In this document: one piece after another, positions 1-11,717 of the stretch
Layout: every line of letters begins with the position of its first letter
Position numbering within the stretch: position 1 is the stretch's first letter
Source of the DNA: Theobroma cacao
Lineage: Eukaryota > Streptophyta > Magnoliopsida > Malvales > Malvaceae
Assembly: GCF_000208745.1 (NCBI RefSeq)
Contig: NC_030858.1
Span: 8,389,588 to 8,453,587 of the forward strand
Direction: 5' to 3'
DNA: 64,000 nucleotides
Notes under the pieces: generated by a model
Seen by the model: the letters and a program-made list of their open reading frames with translations, nothing else
Database searches by the model: none
Told to the model about the DNA's origin: nothing
Position numbers and translations under genes: made by a program

Positions 1-2178
1 CCGGCATATCGTTCCCCTGGACTTCCACTCCGTCCGGACCGTGCCCGACTCGCACGTGTGGCCTAAATCCGATGACTTCTCATCCGATGACCAGTTATCG
101 ATCCCAATCATTGACCTCAAAGATCCCCTCGCTGTAAAACTTGCAGGTCATGCATGTGAGACATGGGGTGCGTTCCAAGTTATTAACCATGGCATTCCTT
201 CGAATCTTGTCGAAGAGGTGGAGTCTGAGGCTCGGCGGCTGTTCTCTCTCCCGGCTCAGCAGAAGATGAAGGCGTTACGTGAACCGGCAGGCGCCACAGG
301 ATATGGTCTAGCTCGGATATCCCCGTTTTTCCCAAAGTATATGTGGCATGAAGGGTTTACAGTCATGGGTTCACCGGTTGACCATGCTAGGGCACTTTGG
401 CCTAATGACAATGCACGTTTTTGGTAAGTCCATGCACTCTTCATGCATGCACGTGTGCAAAATTTGACAAAAAAAAAAAACAAATAAAGATACGGCTAGC
501 TTCTTCCTGATACATTGAACCTTAATTTGTTTCTTTCATTTTTTGAGGAAGCAACCATCCTTATTAACAAGTCTCGATATGGGTTGGTTTCTTCATTTAA
601 AGCGATTTATCTTTGTTCAAGAAAAATTTTCTCATTAAGTGGGGACCTTTAATTTAGGCCCCTATGATCTAGCTATTTCAAGGAACTTTAAGTAAAGTTA
701 CAGGTAATACTTAATTAGCTACGTCTGATATCATAAGCTTATTCATTCCTTCAAAATCATGTAAATCCCTTCTAACAATACCTGCCCACGTGCCAAACAT
801 CATTTGTTTTAACTTATGATTATTTGTTAATATTAGAAATTAAAAGACAAAATAAGGGCAAGTTAAGCTTGACAGACATGATGCACAGGCATAATTTAGT
901 ACAAATGTTTATATATACATACTTTAAAATGTTATATCAGTCATTATCAATTTTATATTCAATTACAAGTTAATTTTGGCTCGTGAGTCATGTACCCTGT
1001 CCCTTCTAAGAGTAGAGAAGCCTCTAGCATCTAGGATCGAGTTAATAGTGTTTTATGTACCATTCAAGTACCGGAGTGCACCTATATTATTGCCACGGTA
1101 TAAAGTAAGGAAAAGTTAATTATATGTATACACTTATTTTTTTCTACCACATACATGTATATATTCGAAAAATATTATAAAAATATTTTGTATTCAAGGT
1201 ATTGGTTTTTTTGGTCAAAAGACATTGTTCTTTGTAAATTACGAATTTGATAAGAACGATGCATTAATTAAATTGATAAAAAAAATGTTACTTAAGACAA
1301 CACCTGTATAAATTGTGTTATATATACTATAAAGATATAAGCTTGCCCTAGCTCCGAATTGCAATGGGTACTAATCGAGGAGTCTAGCTCTCATAAACTG
1401 TTAGCAACATTGCAAATTAATCCTAGAAATCCAGCCAAAAGTATTGTATTTTTTGTACTAGATGGACCACATCCTAAATCAAAACCTCATTTAGAAATTA
1501 GGTTTTGTATTTAACGAAAACCCTGGTAGAGTTCTAAGGTCATTTAAAAATTAGGTTTAGCACAACAATTTACACCAGTTTGTTCATGCATTTATTGCTT
1601 GTCAACATATAAACAGTGACGTAATAGAGAGGTATCAGAAGAAGATGAAAGTCCTAGCAGAGCAACTCACACATCTCATCCTCAAGTCATTGGACGTTTC
1701 CCTAGAAGACCTAAGCTGGGACGTCGGTTCTCCCTCTACCGCTCTTCAGCTGAACTCTTACCCTTCGTGTCCAGACCCGAATCGAACCATGGGTCTAGCC
1801 CCACACACAGACACATCCTTCTTAACACTTCTACACCAAAGTTCCATAAGCGGTCTCCAAATCTTCAAAGAAGGAGTTGGTTGGCTCTCAGTGCGACCCA
1901 TTGCCGGTGCCCTGGTTGTAAATGTTGGCGATCTTCTGCATATTCTGTCCAACGCTCGATTCCCTAGTGTCCTTCACCGGGCCGTCGTAAACCGAGATGG
2001 GTGTCACAGGTTGTCAGTGGCTTATTTCTATGGAATACCCACAGATTGTAATGTATCCCCGTTGGCAAAGCTCTTAAATTCAGGCCATACTCCTAGATAC
2101 CGGTCTGTGACAGTGAAAGAATATGTGATCCTTAAGGCTAAGAATTTCGAGGAAGCACTTTCTTTGATTAGAATTTAA
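1..2178 (+). CDS. GA3ox: Gibberellin 3-beta-dioxygenase (GA3ox), 5' end outside window
   Basis: Makes bioactive gibberellins (GA1/GA4) by 3-beta-hydroxylating GA20/GA9, using Fe(II), ascorbate and 2-oxoglutarate in the cytosol. Exon 1 is open from base 2 to 423 and exon 2 runs 1617-2178. The split codon TG|T gives Cys, joining ARF to CDVIERYQ, a junction typical of this family. The visible protein is 327 residues; full-length members have about 360-375, so some 20-40 N-terminal residues are missing. The DIOX_N half contains HIVPLDFHSVRT, WGAFQVINHG and GYGLARI. The catalytic half has the iron ligands His (1804-1806), Asp (1810-1812) in APHTD and His (1975-1977), plus the 2-oxoglutarate motif R-L-S at 2008-2016. 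The single intron matches the usual GA3ox structure. No stop or frameshift is seen, so the gene looks functional. Family assignment is strong; the paralog number cannot be set. Confidence 0.92.
424..1616 (+). other. GA3ox intron
   Basis: The donor GTAAGT starts at 424 and the acceptor CAG ends at 1616. It is AT-rich with T- and A-tracts. No transposon or coding sequence was recognised in its 1193 bases. Confidence 0.85.
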
Positions 2179-2273
2179 GTTTGTAGGTTTTTAACATTAG
2201 TGGGACAAGCCAGTGTTTGGATTTTGTGCTTTTAGCTTGGCACGTTGCTAGTTGGCATTGCTAGTTGTAATTA

Positions 2274-2279
2274 AATAAA
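2274..2279 (+). terminator. Polyadenylation signal of GA3ox
   Basis: AATAAA lies about 95 bases after the stop codon in a T-rich 3' flank, a usual position for a plant near-upstream poly(A) element. Confidence 0.55.
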
Positions 2280-2284
2280 ATTAT

Positions 2285-4062
2285 CCTCCTTTAAACTTTG
2301 GCATATTCTATGTAAAATTGAAACGTATATTGTGATGGTTTTTTTTTATACATATTACTTTTCTTTTCAATAGAGTTTATTTTTTTTTAAGAAGAAGGTG
2401 AATTTTATTAATTTTCAAGTCCAAGTTACATATAGAGAATATTACATACTCGCTTTTCAAAAAAATAAAAAAACGTTGCATACTCATAAGACCTCTCAAC
2501 AGATCCTCCCATTACAAAGATCCCTACTATATGATTTTAAAATCTCATTAAAAACCTTATCATGGAAAAACCCACTGACATAAAAACATATTAAAAAAAA
2601 GAATTCTTTAAAAATCATGTATTGCGTAAATTACGATACCTCTAATCACCCTTCATTGAGCTCACACATTTCTTGTCTAACAATATATTGTTGTTGGCTA
2701 AAGCAAAAAAGCAGATTTGAAGTTAATTGCTGTTTTGTACATTGTTGAGTCCGAAACCTAGTTTTAGCAATGAACAGTGAAGTGCTGGAATGACTTATAA
2801 CACAATAGACAAGCTTACCCATATATATGTATAGAAATAGAGAAATTACCATAATAGTATACTTTTCAACGACCATAATGTTCAAAATAATTATTGATAT
2901 ATAGAATATGATTAGGAATAGGAAATTTGACAGGGTGATTTTTCTTTAAACGAGAGATGTGTAATTTTGTGTAGCATTTTTTTTGGCACATGTTTTAAAA
3001 AATGTTCACATGGCATGGACCAATTATTTTGTCAACTCAAAAATTTTAAATATAATTTTATCTTTATTTTATTGGAGAAGCTGAAGGAAAGAACGTAAGG
3101 AGTGTACTTTTGTTTTTTTTTACTGCTGTTAAAAAATTTGACTATCTATTCGTCTATAATTATAAAATTACATAATTCTAATTACAGTCTAAGATTTAAT
3201 TATGTGGTACCAACTACTTTTTATTAAGTCTAAAAGAAAGAAGATTCGAAATTGAACTTTATATATATACTAAGGAATTAAATTTTCTAAGTGCCGGACC
3301 AACTATTTTCTTCAAGCCAAATTTGTTGGCAAAGCTGTGGCTTATTTTTGTTTTTTAAAAAAGTGTTTAGGCTTAATATCTAAAGAAAAAAGAAGGGGGT
3401 CAAACAAAAACCTAAGCAAATAACTCCTTTGCATGTTTTGGCTGAAAGTTCATAGCATTCACAGTGGCAACAAGGAAAGCCAAATTTCAAAAATGGATCT
3501 GCTTTCTTTTCACTCCAATTCCCATGCAATTCATGATCTTTTGCTGGCTTTGCAATTTGTCGTCAATGTAATAGTAATCCATTATCGTGTGGAACACCTT
3601 TTTATGTAAATTATATTTCTTAGTTATCCATGTCTGCAAACATACGACAGATAGAATATCATGCAAATGGTCGCACCGAATATTTGTCTTATCCTCACCT
3701 CTGTATCATTTCAGAATAGGAGATCGTTCGTCTGGAAAAATACGTTCCTCAGGTTTTTTATATGCAGGAATACAGAGGAATAAATCTTGTCCTATCATGT
3801 CATTGATCTCTGGTTTTTTCTGCTTCAATTAATGGTTGCATCAAATCAATGCACAGTCCGAAAACCCCAAAGTCCAAAACCAAAATCTTTCTTCCACTTA
3901 AAGACAAAAGAATCTTAAGAAATCGGGCTTTGTCTGCATTCCGACCCAAATCATGCATTTTTCACAATTATTACCAGCAATTATTGTTTCTTTTTTTACT
4001 CCAATCATCATCAACTTTATAAGTGTTTCTTTTGTCTCGTTGGGATATAATAACCAAAACTT
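2285..4062. other. Intergenic, no gene seen
   Basis: AT-rich sequence with only short chance ORFs on both strands. Homopolymer runs occur near 2340, 2385 and 3110. No protein family or terminal repeat structure was recognised. Confidence 0.6.
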
Positions 4063-4402
4063 TGTTAAAATCAGACTCTTTAATGATTTGAAAGAATAAT
4101 TACAAAAAAAAAATATTTAAAAACAATGAAAGAACAATTATAAAGAAAATATAAAAAAAAAAGTAAGAAAGAGAGAAAATATTTAAAAAGAATAAAAAGA
4201 TCTTATTTAAGTGTGTATTTATAAATAAAATGAGAGAGTTTATTTATAGACTAATAATCCTTAGTTTAGATAGAATTTATAAGATGAAAATGATACGAAA
4301 AGGTTAGATGAATGGATTAAATTTTAATTTTCATCTAATCTAATGTACATCAAAATGTAGATATACATAACATAAATAGATATTCACAAAAATTTCATAA
4401 CA
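4063..4402 (-). repeat. 3' LTR of copia element 1
   Basis: Shares long stretches with 9014-9286, including AAAAGATCTTATTTAAGTGT and the TTTTCATCTAATCTA-type block. On the minus strand it starts TGTTATGAA. It is longer than its partner because of an extra A-rich segment near 4080-4150. Confidence 0.8.
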
Positions 4403-5089
4403 CTCTTCTTGAATATCTATTGTATTAAGAATATACCTTATTAGAAAAAAATCTGATGAAAAAAAAATTCGAATGAAAGAAAAAGAGTACATAATTATTT
4501 TCAAGAATACGCTTTTGAAATATATAATTCTTTTCAAGAATACGCTTTTGAAATACTATCTCATTTAAAGCCTTATCAACAAAAACTTAGTAGGAAAATT
4601 CTTGATGAAGGAAAAAAATACAGTGTATATTTTATTCCTTTTGATGACTGCATTTTTTAAATCTTTAAAATGATGTATTTTAATTTTTTGCACCAACTTT
4701 TCAAATGTTGCAGTAGGAAGGACTTTGGTGAATAAAACTACTAGATTGTTACTTGAACAAATTTGTTAAACACTAATATGACATTTTTCTTGGAGATCAT
4801 ATGTGAAAAAGAATTTTGACGAAATATATTTTGTCCTATTGCTTTTAATGTATCATTCCTTTAACTAGGCTATGCAAGCAGCATTATCTTCATATAATGT
4901 TGTTAACATTTCTTTCTTAGTTGACAATCCACACGTTTATATAATATTTTCAATTACATATTTTAACTAGATATATTCACGACTTACCTCATGAATTGTC
5001 AAAATTTCTGTAAGGTTAGAGGAAATCGTAAATATAGTTTGTTTTATAGAATATTATAAAATAGTTGTATCTTTGCATGTAAATAAGTA

Positions 5090-5200
5090 ACTTGTTTGGG
5101 CTAGTTTTGTGTAGATCAAATAAATATTATGCATCTGCATAACCAATTAATTTTAATTTTGATACATTTGAGTAATATAAACCCATGTCCATTGTTCCTT
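5090..5200 (-). pseudogene. Copia RNase H fragment
   Basis: The minus strand reads MGLYYSN, then LIGYADA, a stop, and YLFDLHKTSPN. This is the start of the copia RNase H domain (usual form GYADAGYLSDPHKA). The Gly codon position is now a stop. Weaker traces of the rest continue towards 4680. Confidence 0.75.
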
Positions 5201-6754
5201 GGAGATATCAAAGTATATACTTAATTCCATTCTAATGTCTTTGAGTTGGAGAAGAGCTACATCTTGCTAATATGTATAGCAAATGATACATTAGGTTGTG
5301 AATTGCTAACAAGATACATTAGTGCTCCAATGGCATTAAGATATGGTACTTCAGAATAAAGAAAATTTTTATGATCTCCACGAGGTTAGAAAGGGTTTTG
5401 TCACATTTAGTGACTTTATAACTATTGGTGAACTCAATGGATGTGCTTTAGTCATATAAAATCGTTTTAATACTTTTACTATATAATTTGATTGATAGAC
5501 AAAAATTTCATTTGTCAAGTGCTCAATCTTAAGACTTAATCAAAAATTTGTTTTTTTCAAGATTTTTCATTTTAAATTCTTTTTTTATATAATCCACGGC
5601 TATTGATAACTTTTCAAAAGTTCCAATAATATTCAAGTTATCAACAATTATAATAAATTCATATTCAAATCTCTTTATAACGACACATGGGTATGTAAGA
5701 TCATTTTATAACATTCTTTTAACGAATATTCACTAAGACGATTATACCACATGCATCCGGATTATTTTAATCCATATACATATTAATTTAATTTAATTTA
5801 ATAAATTTTTTGGAAATTGTGTATGTGTTTCAAGTAATTGAAATCCTTAAAGAATTTTTATATAGATATCGATATCAAATGAGTCATATAAATAGGTTGT
5901 AGCTACATTTATTAAACGCATTTCAATCTTCTCATATATTGTAAGAGTAGTTAATATGGAATTGTAATTGCATTCACCATAAGATAATATGTTTTTTCAT
6001 AATCAATACTAGGTCTTTGGGTAAAATCTAGTGCAATAAGCCGTGCTTAATATCTCATGATCTCATTTTTCTAATTTCATTTTTACGCAAATATCCATTT
6101 ATACTCCATTGGTTTCACACCATTTGGTATATGGACTATACGTCCAAAAGCTTCACGTTTTACAAGTGAATTCAATTCCACCTTGATTGCATCTTTATAT
6201 ATTGGTCAATTATTTCTATTTCTACATTTTTCAATATATCAAGATCTTCATTTTCTTCATATATTGAGCGCAACATTATATACAAAAATCTTGTCGATGT
6301 TTATTTCATTACAGTTCCATCTTTTCCCATCATGAAATAATTTATTGAGATATCTTTATTTTCACTAATTTCAAGTACTTGAATTTTTAGAATTTTATTA
6401 ATTATGTTAAAGGTCTCATCTAGAGTTTCAATTTCCTTTTTTTGACGATTTTGAATATTTGTTCATTTTCTTTTTCGATGATGTTATCTTTGAAACCGAT
6501 TGGTCTCCCTCACTTTTGATGTGCTTTGTCCTACAGAGACATCAATTCTGATAGAAGCTATTGTAGTTGATATATGAGATGTTATTATTCTTTTTAGGCT
6601 AGTAAATACATTTGGCTACTGATTTACTACATTTTGTAAATGAATTATATTTTTTGAGCTTCAAGTTCACATTAATTTATGTGAGGATAAAAACTAAATA
6701 ATAATAATAATACATTCCAAGATATTTACTTTTCTAACTACTTATTTTCTCCCT

Positions 6755-7066
6755 TTAATGTTGGAAAAAAATTATTTGATCAAAATGACAATTAGCTAAC
6801 ATTTTCGTGAATAAATCTTGTGATAAAGGTTTTAAGTATTTAATGATAGATGAAGATTCATATCCAACATATATTTCTAACTTCTTTTGAGAACTTATCT
6901 TTGTGTATTGTGGTGGAGCAATTGGAATATATATTGCACATTCAAAAATTTTAAGGTGGGAAATATATGGTTTAGGATCATAAACCAATTGTATAAAGGG
7001 GAATTTATAATAACTTGTTGGCTTGATGCATACAAGTGCTACTGTATCCAAAATGTTATGCCCCAA
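6755..7066 (-). pseudogene. Copia gag-pol fragment, integrase C-terminal region
   Basis: A 103-codon stretch contains HLKIFECAIYIPIAPPQ, KLEIYVGYES and LFTKMLANCHFDQ. These match the GAG-pre/integrase-to-RT linker of copia polyproteins, where the usual wording is a conserved H-L-x-x-F-G-C and I-Y-V-G-Y. It ends in a stop, with no continuous RT after it. Confidence 0.8.
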
Positions 7067-7838
7067 GTAGAAATTGAGAGTTTAGATTTCATAAACAATG
7101 GCTTTACAATCAGTTGAAAGTATTTACTAAACGATTCTACTAGATTGTTTTGCATATGAACACGAGCAATAGGCTGTTCAACTAATATACGGTATTCATT
7201 AAAAGCTTGAAATGTAAATTCACCAACATTGTAAAGATGAAAAGTCTTAATTACATAATCACGAAAATGTGCTTATAAACAAATGATTGCAAATGCCAAA
7301 TTGCAAGTTAATAATAAGCACACATGTAACCATCTAGTCAATGCATTGATTATAACTGTAAAATATCTAAATAGTTCATATGGTGGATGTATGAATTCAC
7401 ATGTATCACCCTGAATATGTTTCAAAAAATATAGGAGATTTAGTTCTAATTTAAGCTAGTGATGACCTTATAATTAATTTGTCTTAAAAGCAAGCAACAA
7501 ATGAGAATTCATTAGATTGAAAAATCTTTTGGTTTTTCAATAAAGGAATACACGTATTTTCAATAATTTTTCACATCATTATTGATCGGGATAGTCCAAC
7601 CGGTCATGCCAAATATTAAAATAATTAGTAAAGTTCTGGTTTATTATAGCATAAGTCAATCATGTTAATTTTTGTGTGGTACATTCTAGAAGACAAAATA
7701 GGTAATTTTTTTCAACACACACTTCTTACTTGAGATAATACATATAATATAAAGGTATTAAGTATTTATTTTATTCATTGTTTCAATATGATATCCATTT
7801 AAACAAATATCTTTAAAACTTAATAAATTTCTTTGTGA

Positions 7839-8108
7839 TTAATTAGTAAAAAATAATGCATCCTTCATTATGGACTTTATTCTTTTAGGTAGTAAAATAT
7901 TAGCTCTTCCAGAATCTTCATTTAATCTTGTACTACCAAATATTGTATTGATATTGATTTCTTTTAGTGTTAAGTGGGAAGAATACTTCTTATCTTGAAG
8001 TATAGTGTGCGCTATAACACTGTCTGCTAGACATATATTTGCATCATTAATCTTGAATCTAACTAGATCAATATCCATATCCAGATGAATATCCATATTT
8101 TTCTTCAA
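7839..8108 (-). pseudogene. Copia gag-pol fragment, protease region
   Basis: An 89-codon open stretch carries the CLADS-x-x-x-H-T-I-L wording found in the protease region of Tnt1-94-type polyproteins, followed by SGRANILLP and DALF wording of the same region. It is a fragment: the flanking frames are full of stops. Confidence 0.75.
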
Positions 8109-9000
8109 TAAGAAAAGATATAAACATTATAAGTTAACATAAAAGAATATTAAATATAATTAAAACACATAATAAGAACATATCATTTAAATATAATGAG
8201 AACATAACTAAAATTTAACAAAAAACTATTAAGAAATTTCATTTTTGGATATTTTCATTACCATTCAAATGATTAATTCTTCTTTTAGGATTGACAAAAA
8301 AGTCTGCAGTATCTTGATGTGTTATATCAACTTGACCATGATTAAAATCATCTTGAACAAAATTTACTTTAATATTTTTTTTCTTTTCGCATTCAATGAT
8401 ACTTGATAAAGTTCAATAAAATATTTTAATATGTAACAAGTACGTGACCAATAAAGACATTTTCTATATTTTTTTTATTTTGTACATTTTTTATTTTTTT
8501 CTTATATCTCTTCACTATTCACCCATCAGAGGTATTCATCCATTTTTAGTAGGTTAAAAACATTCATCCACTTCGGGTGGATAAAGTTATATATATACTT
8601 CTGGTGGGTAAAGTTATTTTTAGAATTAAAATAGTGATTAATGTAAATTATTATGATAACTTCTTTCATGTCCATGACCATAATTGTTAAATGATATCGT
8701 ATTTACTTCAAGGAATGAACAGATTCAAGATTTTTCATTAGTAGCTATATAATAGCAAATTCGCTTTCCAATCAAAAATCAAAATAAAATATATACTATA
8801 TGATAGCAAAATTCATATTAAGGTGGATTTTTAAGGAATGAAAATACTAAAAAGATATCAAGTTACTTACTTGATTTTAATCAAAGATCAACTATTGAAA
8901 TCTTTTTGAAACGAGGGAATGAAAACAAAATAATAGCAACACTTACCTGATTTGCTAATATAAGAAATCAAAACCCAATTATTGAAATTTTTTAGAGAAT

Positions 9001-9013
9001 CGTGCTGATAACG
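9001..9013 (-). promoter_or_regulatory. Primer-binding site of copia element 1
   Basis: On the minus strand this reads CGTTATCAGCACG, directly after the LTR end. This is the tRNA-primer motif familiar from Tnt1-94-like copia elements in plants. Confidence 0.7.
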
Positions 9014-9286
9014 TGTTATAAAATATAACTTAAATGAACAACTATAAAGCAAGTATTTAAAGGAAGTAAGAAAGAGATAGAGTAAAAAGATCTTATTTAA
9101 GTGTGCATTTATAAATAAAATAAGGGGACTAAAAACTCTTTATATAGATAGAATTTACAAATTGAAGATAATACTAAAAGATTAGATGGATAGATTAAAT
9201 CTTAATTTTCATCCAATCTAATCTACATCTAAATCTAGATATATATATATATAATATAAATAGATATTTATAAAAAATTCATAATT
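9014..9286 (-). repeat. 5' LTR of copia element 1
   Basis: Partner of 4063-4402. On the minus strand it ends in TATAACA directly before the primer-binding site. The outer end is mutated (AATT where the partner has TGTT). Confidence 0.8.
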
Positions 9287-10590
9287 GCTTTTTCCTATTA
9301 AATTATTTGAAAATTTTAATTTTATCACTTTTTTGTTATAAAAAAACAAAAGAGCTCATTTTCAGATTTTACAAAAGTTAAAAAGTGTTTTGAAATTTAC
9401 GTTGAACTTTTATAGAATAAAACAAATATTCTAACAGCTAAGGCTAGCGCAAATGATGAAACCAAGTAGACTTGTCCACGGGACAACTCACCAGGCCCAT
9501 GGGCGGGTCAGGTTGATTTCGATAGGATTTTCCAAACCAAACTTGACTTTCTTCAACTCACGAGATTATTTTATTATTAAATATTTATTTTTATTTCATT
9601 TGATTATAATAAATATTTTAAAATATTAAAATAATAATGATATATAATAAATATTTTTAAAATATTTTAATGATAAACAAATTTCAAAATGAGCAATCAG
9701 ACTTAACTTGAAGTCTAAATTTTATAAATGGCAATTCGGCTTCTTCAGTTGATGAACATTTTAGAATCAAGTACTATTTGGTAGTACATTAATTATATTT
9801 ACTACAAATAATATATGGACACCGAATAAATTTCTTAAAAAATTAGGGTATGAAAAATAGTTTCTAGAAAAAAAAAAAAAACAGAATATAATGTCACAAA
9901 GTTAATTTTCTTGTCATGAAAAAAAACCAGAGGATCCGAAGAAGGCATTTATTGTTTATTTTCTTAATTTTTATTTGCCTTATGCAAAATGACAGCCCCA
10001 ATATTTTATTTGGTGAAGAAAGAAAATAATTTGGATTTTGAAAACGAATGAAAGTGAAAGGCGGCTCTTGCAGTTTGAGGGGGGGAAAGGGTACAAGATT
10101 GCATTCTGTTCATTTTCAATCCTAATAATTTTTTCTTTGCAGTCAGTCGGTGGAATTAATCAGCACAACTTTTCATGCATGCCGACCGATGAATTCATTA
10201 AGAGACCATATTTCATTCAAAAGAAAAAAAAATGGGCAACAGTTTTACTTGGTTTCTTGGGCAGCGATTTATGGGTAAGAAGTGCAAATGCGCAAGCAAT
10301 TTAGATTGCAAACCTTGGTTTAACATTGATTCGTATAAAAAATCTAAAACATCAAATGCATTTATTTATTTTCGTTAATTAAATTCCTAGCTTCATGTGG
10401 AGAATTTTTTTGGACTGGATTTCATATTAATCCTCCATTTTCGTATCATCGGTAGTGGGACAATAAAGCAAGTTAAAGAATTAATGGCAATGGACATGAG
10501 TAACAAGTAATGGAGGAAAAAGTTGGACGTATCCAATTTTAGTCACTCATCGTTGCTAAGCGATGATGAAGAGGCAGACAAGGGAGAAGA
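9287..10590. other. Intergenic, no gene seen
   Basis: AT-rich sequence without a recognisable gene. An 88-codon ORF at 10038-10304 resembles no family I know and has no start or splice context; I treat it as chance. Confidence 0.55.
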
Positions 10591-10599
10591 TCATGTCCC

Positions 10600-10619
10600 T
10601 TTTTTTTTTTTTTTTTTTT
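10600..10619. repeat. 20-base T tract
   Basis: An uninterrupted run of 20 T at the left edge of the retrocopy, directly after the CATGTCC word. Confidence 0.95.
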
Positions 10620-11717
10620 AACAACATTTTAAATAAGGTGCAATGGAGATGGCTTAGAAGAATCCGTCAACAACTTGGGAAGGGGGTCGATGTTTACATT
10701 GTTCGAAAAAGAACCAGATAAGCAACCAAATTTGGCTTTGTAAGATCTGCGACATTTGCAGATGCACAGAGAGCAATCCTCAGAATGAATGGAGCATAGA
10801 TTCTCAACCAGAGTTCGGGAGTCAGTATTGCCAGATTTGGGGAGTTTGGGGGGGGGGGGGGGGGGGGAGAGAGGGAGAGTCTTGATGGAAACAAAAACGT
10901 GCAACCTATCAACAAGGCTCGACAAAAGTTATAACAGGAAGGATTAATAATAGGCTAGAAAATTCTGCCAGGTGTAAAGATATCGTATGCACCAGCTCTG
11001 ACTGGCGGCAATACAAAACAAAGCAAGAGTCTGAAATAAAAGATGAAAAGGTATGTGGCATAAGAGAAGACTCAAAAAGGTATTGGCTCGAAAAATATGT
11101 TGTGGCAATCGCTGATGACCAGGCTGATGCCGTGACATTAACGGAAAATGTTCAAAATGGATGGTTTCTCTGGTTTGCTTGTAAGAAAATTGGCCTCCTA
11201 CTATTTTCTGATTTCCATGTCAGATGATGAACTCTTTGAGAAACTCAAGAAGAAGGACCGGGGTTGGCCCAATAATGGGTTCATCTTAGTTAATGTTTGG
11301 TTAGAAGATTTTGTTACTAAGAAGAGTCATAGATGGGTGTCTGTTCAAGGTGTCCTTGTTCATGCATGGTGTCATAACACCCTCTCAAACATTGCATGTG
11401 TCTGGGGCGGAATCGTGTTTCTGGATGAAAAAAATCAATGAATTATGAAGAACTAAGTTTTGAAGGTCTGGGATAGTTTTGAATGCATTGATGAAATAAC
11501 GGGAGTGGAAGTTGCAGGTAAAGCTTTCCATGTCAGGGTTAAGGAGATCCACTCTGAATTAGAAGAGGTGGTTGCAGCTAACATTTTTCTCAATCCACCC
11601 TGAATGAGGATCTAGGGTTTGTTTTCTGGATTTGGGGGTTTGTATGTGTTTCCTTCTTCCTGTTGGTTGCTTTAAGAGTGATTTTCTAGTATTTACAAAA
11701 AAAAAAAAAAAAAAAAA
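10620..11717 (+). pseudogene. Decayed retrocopy with RRM and DUF4283-like domains
   Basis: The plus strand shows broken traces of an RNA-recognition motif: VDVYIVRKR, then KFGFVRSATFADAQRAI-L-RMNGA (10690-10795), matching the RNP1 box and following helix. Further on (11100-11560) a region reads SHRWVSVQGVLVHAWCHNT and VWGGIVFLDE, the wording of the plant DUF4283 / RRM retro-family. The frame is broken by stops and shifts, so it is not functional. It ends in a long A tract (about 11698-11717). The matched word CATGTCC occurs just outside both ends (10592-10598 and 11720-11726), a possible 7-base target duplication. It could be a LINE ORF1 relic or a retroposed host gene; I cannot decide. Confidence 0.6.
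10848..10867. repeat. 20-base G tract
   Basis: An uninterrupted run of 20 G followed by a GA-rich stretch, within the RRM relic. It breaks the reading frame there and creates artificial proline-rich ORFs on the other strand. It can form G-quadruplexes and is prone to length error. Confidence 0.95.

Larger units (their letters stand above)
4063..9286 (-). mobile_element. Decayed Ty1/copia retrotransposon (Tnt1-like), minus strand
   Basis: Two direct repeats bound the element: about 4063-4402 and 9014-9286. On the minus strand the right one is the 5' LTR, followed by a primer-binding site at 9001-9013. Coding traces lie in the expected order on the minus strand: protease region (7839-8108), integrase C-terminal region (6755-7066), then RNase H (about 5100-5200) with the copia signature G-Y-A-D-A. 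All frames carry many stops and frameshifts, so it is dead. The LTRs differ clearly (340 versus 273 bases), so the insertion is old. No clean target duplication was found. The assignment to copia rests on domain order (integrase before RNase H) and on recognisable copia wording. Confidence 0.85.

Noticed and set aside
2398..2583. 61-codon ORF resembling copia 3' sequence
   Set aside because: The ATTAAAAACCTTATC-type words recall copia 3' regions, but no LTR or domain supports an element here.
10629..10925. Two minus-strand proline-rich ORFs
   Set aside because: The proline runs are the antisense reading of the G20 tract, and the plus strand carries the RRM wording.
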